From Mastigias papua (lineage: Eukaryota; Cnidaria; Scyphozoa; Rhizostomeae; Mastigiidae), in contig OZ025284.1 of NCBI GenBank assembly GCA_964019165.1, forward strand, positions 2,015,521 through 2,079,520: 64,000 nt of DNA. Direction: 5' to 3'. Below the pieces are notes generated by a model. That model saw only the letters and a program-made list of their open reading frames with translations, did not search any database and had not been told where the DNA came from. The translations under genes were made by a program, and so were the position numbers. This document shows, in pieces, positions 61,960-64,000 of the stretch; the first letter of the stretch is position 1; the number at the start of each line of letters is the position of its first letter.

Positions 61960-63360
61960 CTAATCTTGATTGTCATCTTTCGAGACTTTTTGATACTCAT
62001 CAGTGCTTTCTACTAGGAATTCTTTCGTACAGTATGTGTAGCACAAAATGACAAGAGATACCAGATTCGTGAATGACATTAACAGAACGCTAAAGCCACT
62101 GTATATCTTAGCTGTTGCGGTAAATATTCCATTTGCACCTACTGCCATGATAAGTTGACTTAAAGTGTCTAATAACCCAAGGAGAGACAGGCTAACACCG
62201 TGCGATTCTGGGTCGACTAGTGTAGTTAGTTTTGATCTCACAGCTGATGCCATGAATGAACCTGAAGTAGCGAATATAGTTGAACAATAAACCATTGTTG
62301 TTGTTGTAGAAAAGCTTGTGAACACGTAATGTATGATCATTCCCGATGCCCCTATAAACATGAGAAAGTAATCAGACGATAAGCAGTGTCGATTAACGAC
62401 AAACGAGAGGATCATGAGCCCAAATCCACGGAAGCAATGAAACATTGTAATATAAATTCCAATTTGATTTGCTTTGAGATTGAGGGGGCTGTGTTTGAGG
62501 AAGAGGGCTATTATTGCGCGCTCCCCTCCATATGATGCCAAATTGAGAAAGGCAGCAATGAGGAGAAGAAGAATCTGGTTGTCCATTGATTGGAAAAGGT
62601 GCTTCTTTGTAAATGATACCAAATGGTGACAAGTATCTTTAGTATGTTCCTTTACGCCACTCCATAAACCATACTGCTCACCCTCCGAAGACTTGACATC
62701 AACACCATTAGCGGGCGGTATTAGTATTACTGTATACAGTAGATTAACGATCGAAAGAACAGTTGCGAACAGAAATACTGATGGGAATCCAAGTGAATTT
62801 GCTATGTAATTTCCTACCAAACCGCCTATGGCAAGACCCATCTCAACGGACGCAGCAACCAAACAAATCACTACTGTTCTTTCGTCTTCTGAGCTATTAT
62901 TGGCCGCGTAAGTGCATGCAAGAGTAACGCAACCAGCAATTTCACCGTAAGCACACGTCAAGAAACTGGCAAGCACAAGAAATCCAACATGAAGCGTAAT
63001 GAAAACTGACGAACATAGATTAATGAGACTTGATACAATAGTCACAACCACTGGTATTAGAAACATCTTGTGTTTTGAGACCAAATCTGTCATAGCTCCA
63101 AGTGGAAGAGTTATTATCAATGCAGGAAAGTATCCTGCAAAGTTGATCAGACCGTTCCACGCTGCTGTCCTCTCGTAAACATAATCTTCTTGTGTCTTAA
63201 ATTTCGGTTGTCCAAGCTGATCACATACACTTTGGTTGAATGTAGTAAGGCATATCTTGAATACTACAAATTGTGGCACAATGTACACATTGGTGCTTAA
63301 TGCAACTAACAGAAAGAATGTAAAAGGTATAGCAGCCCATTTCTTCGGTATGACATACAT
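61960..63360 (-). CDS. SLC46-like MFS transporter, copy G (466 aa, intronless)
   Basis: An intact single-exon 12-TM transporter and the closest relative of pseudogene B: same MYVI.KKWAAIPF start, same VKEHTKDT segment and the same 5' flank CTCCCTGAGTAACACTGT. Landmarks: Cys37, Asn42-Gln-Ser and Cys46 in loop 1, [15 protein letters not shown] after TM4, [20 protein letters not shown] opening TM7, RSKLTTLVDPESHG before TM11. It is probably functional and may be the source, or functional sister, of the dead copy B 50 kb away. Substrate unknown. Confidence 0.88.
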   Translation of the reverse strand: MYVIPKKWAAIPFTFFLLVALSTNVYIVPQFVVFKICLTTFNQSVCDQLGQPKFKTQEDYVYERTAAWNGLINFAGYFPALIITLPLGAMTDLVSKHKMFLIPVVVTIVSSLINLCSSVFITLHVGFLVLASFLTCAYGEIAGCVTLACTYAANNSSEDERTVVICLVAASVEMGLAIGGLVGNYIANSLGFPSVFLFATVLSIVNLLYTVILIPPANGVDVKSSEGEQYGLWSGVKEHTKDTCHHLVSFTKKHLFQSMDNQILLLLIAAFLNLASYGGERAIIALFLKHSPLNLKANQIGIYITMFHCFRGFGLMILSFVVNRHCLSSDYFLMFIGASGMIIHYVFTSFSTTTTMVYCSTIFATSGSFMASAVRSKLTTLVDPESHGVSLSLLGLLDTLSQLIMAVGANGIFTATAKIYSGFSVLLMSFTNLVSLVILCYTYCTKEFLVESTDEYQKVSKDDNQD

Positions 63361-63850
63361 TTTGCTCCCTGAGTAACACTGTGAGTTGTTTAACGCACAG
63401 TGCCTGTACGATACTTGATGAAGTTGAATCCGATCGTGTTCCAGTTGCTTACACGCTCAGCCATGCAAACGTACGTGACCAAAGCACAGCTTGTTATTCG
63501 ATTGCATTGTTATTAACGGGCACTATGGCCACATCAGATTTTATGAAGTCTAATAGGATATACTTCTATGGCAGCGGCCTTTTGTTTTCTTGGAGATGCT
63601 GGCGTTCATAGTTTGATTTGAATACGCTTATGAATGTCTCCTGGGAACAATGCAGATGTAGTTGTGATGGGGATGAGAAACAAATAATGTATATTGGCTT
63701 TGTTTATCCTTTGGCACAAAGGAATTTGATAAAGAAATATTTCCTCTCGTACAGAAATCCGAATAATACTTCTTTTTGTTGCTTTATTTTCTTGGCATTA
63801 AATAGCTTGTTGGCTATATTTGTATTTGTACGCCAACATTAAAGAAATTG

Positions 63851-63881
<31 letters not shown>

Positions 63882-64000
63882 ATGATACTGATTAAGAGAT
63901 TGCAGATATGGAGTTGCAAGTTTTAATCTACTTACTTTTCCTGCTATAATGAGATGTCAACCAGAGGAAGAAGCAGACTTTCAAACTCCGAAAAGTGGGC
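63361..64000. other. 5' flank of SLC46 copy G and unassigned DNA
   Basis: The first 30 bp are shared with pseudogene B. Short open frames at 63381-63842 show no known domain. The window ends in unassigned sequence. Confidence 0.5.
63851..63884. repeat. (AAAT)n microsatellite
   Basis: About eight AAAT/TAAA units, possibly the tail of an unidentified LINE. Confidence 0.9.

Overview
This is an AT-rich, repeat-laden eukaryotic (metazoan) window. There are no bacterial-style operons, no rRNA or tRNA genes that I could recognise, and no CRISPR array. The mix of transposons favours an invertebrate, and a cnidarian is my best guess at about 50% confidence. It includes CR1-like LINEs with an SGNH-esterase ORF1, BEL/Pao, Penelope-like elements (PLE), R4/R2-type restriction-like-endonuclease LINEs, a Tc1 relic, a hAT relic, and foldback elements with GTTTCCATATC ends. 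I cannot name the species.

The only host gene family is a dispersed array of intronless SLC46-like (proton-coupled folate transporter-like, major facilitator superfamily) genes. Five have intact frames: A 6010-7419, C 16412-17809, D 25565-26962, E 38582-39991 and G 61960-63360, all on the minus strand. Three copies are dead: B 11073-12383 (minus; two nonsense codons and an early stop), F 58929-60336 (plus; several frameshifts) and a fragment H 8573-8716 (minus; fused to LINE debris). C and D are a recent segmental duplicate (about 16 differences in 465 residues) that includes some 185 bp of 5' flank. The array grew by duplication and decay, with mobile elements inserted between the copies.

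Layout: 0-5 kb holds three decayed LINE pieces. 5-6 kb holds (TA)n tracts with a perfect inverted repeat between them. 6-18 kb holds SLC46 copies A, H, B and C, with LINE fragments, a 20-bp minisatellite, a diverged 21-bp repeat and a broken SAP-like ORF. 18-25.5 kb holds one PLE with a hammerhead-ribozyme motif, split by a nearly full-length CR1-like LINE. 25.5-27 kb is SLC46 D. 27-36 kb holds degenerate hammerhead-like motifs, Tc1 and hAT relics, and a second PLE split by a young, apparently intact BEL/Pao retrotransposon (383-bp LTRs differing at one base, ACCTC target duplication). 36-45.7 kb is SLC46 E and mostly unrecognised DNA. 45.7-57 kb is a head-to-tail pile of five restriction-like-endonuclease LINEs seated on (TAA)n/(ATT)n microsatellites; the first has an intact 1,096-codon ORF. 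57-64 kb holds a 5'-truncated jockey/CR1-like LINE, a foldback element, SLC46 pseudogene F and SLC46 G.

The most notable items are the well-formed hammerhead motif upstream of PLE coding sequence, the microsatellite-seated LINE pile, the SLC46 expansion with patchy (gene-conversion-like) divergence, and a CR1-like ORF1 that appears to combine a winged-helix-like domain, a coiled coil and an SGNH hydrolase.
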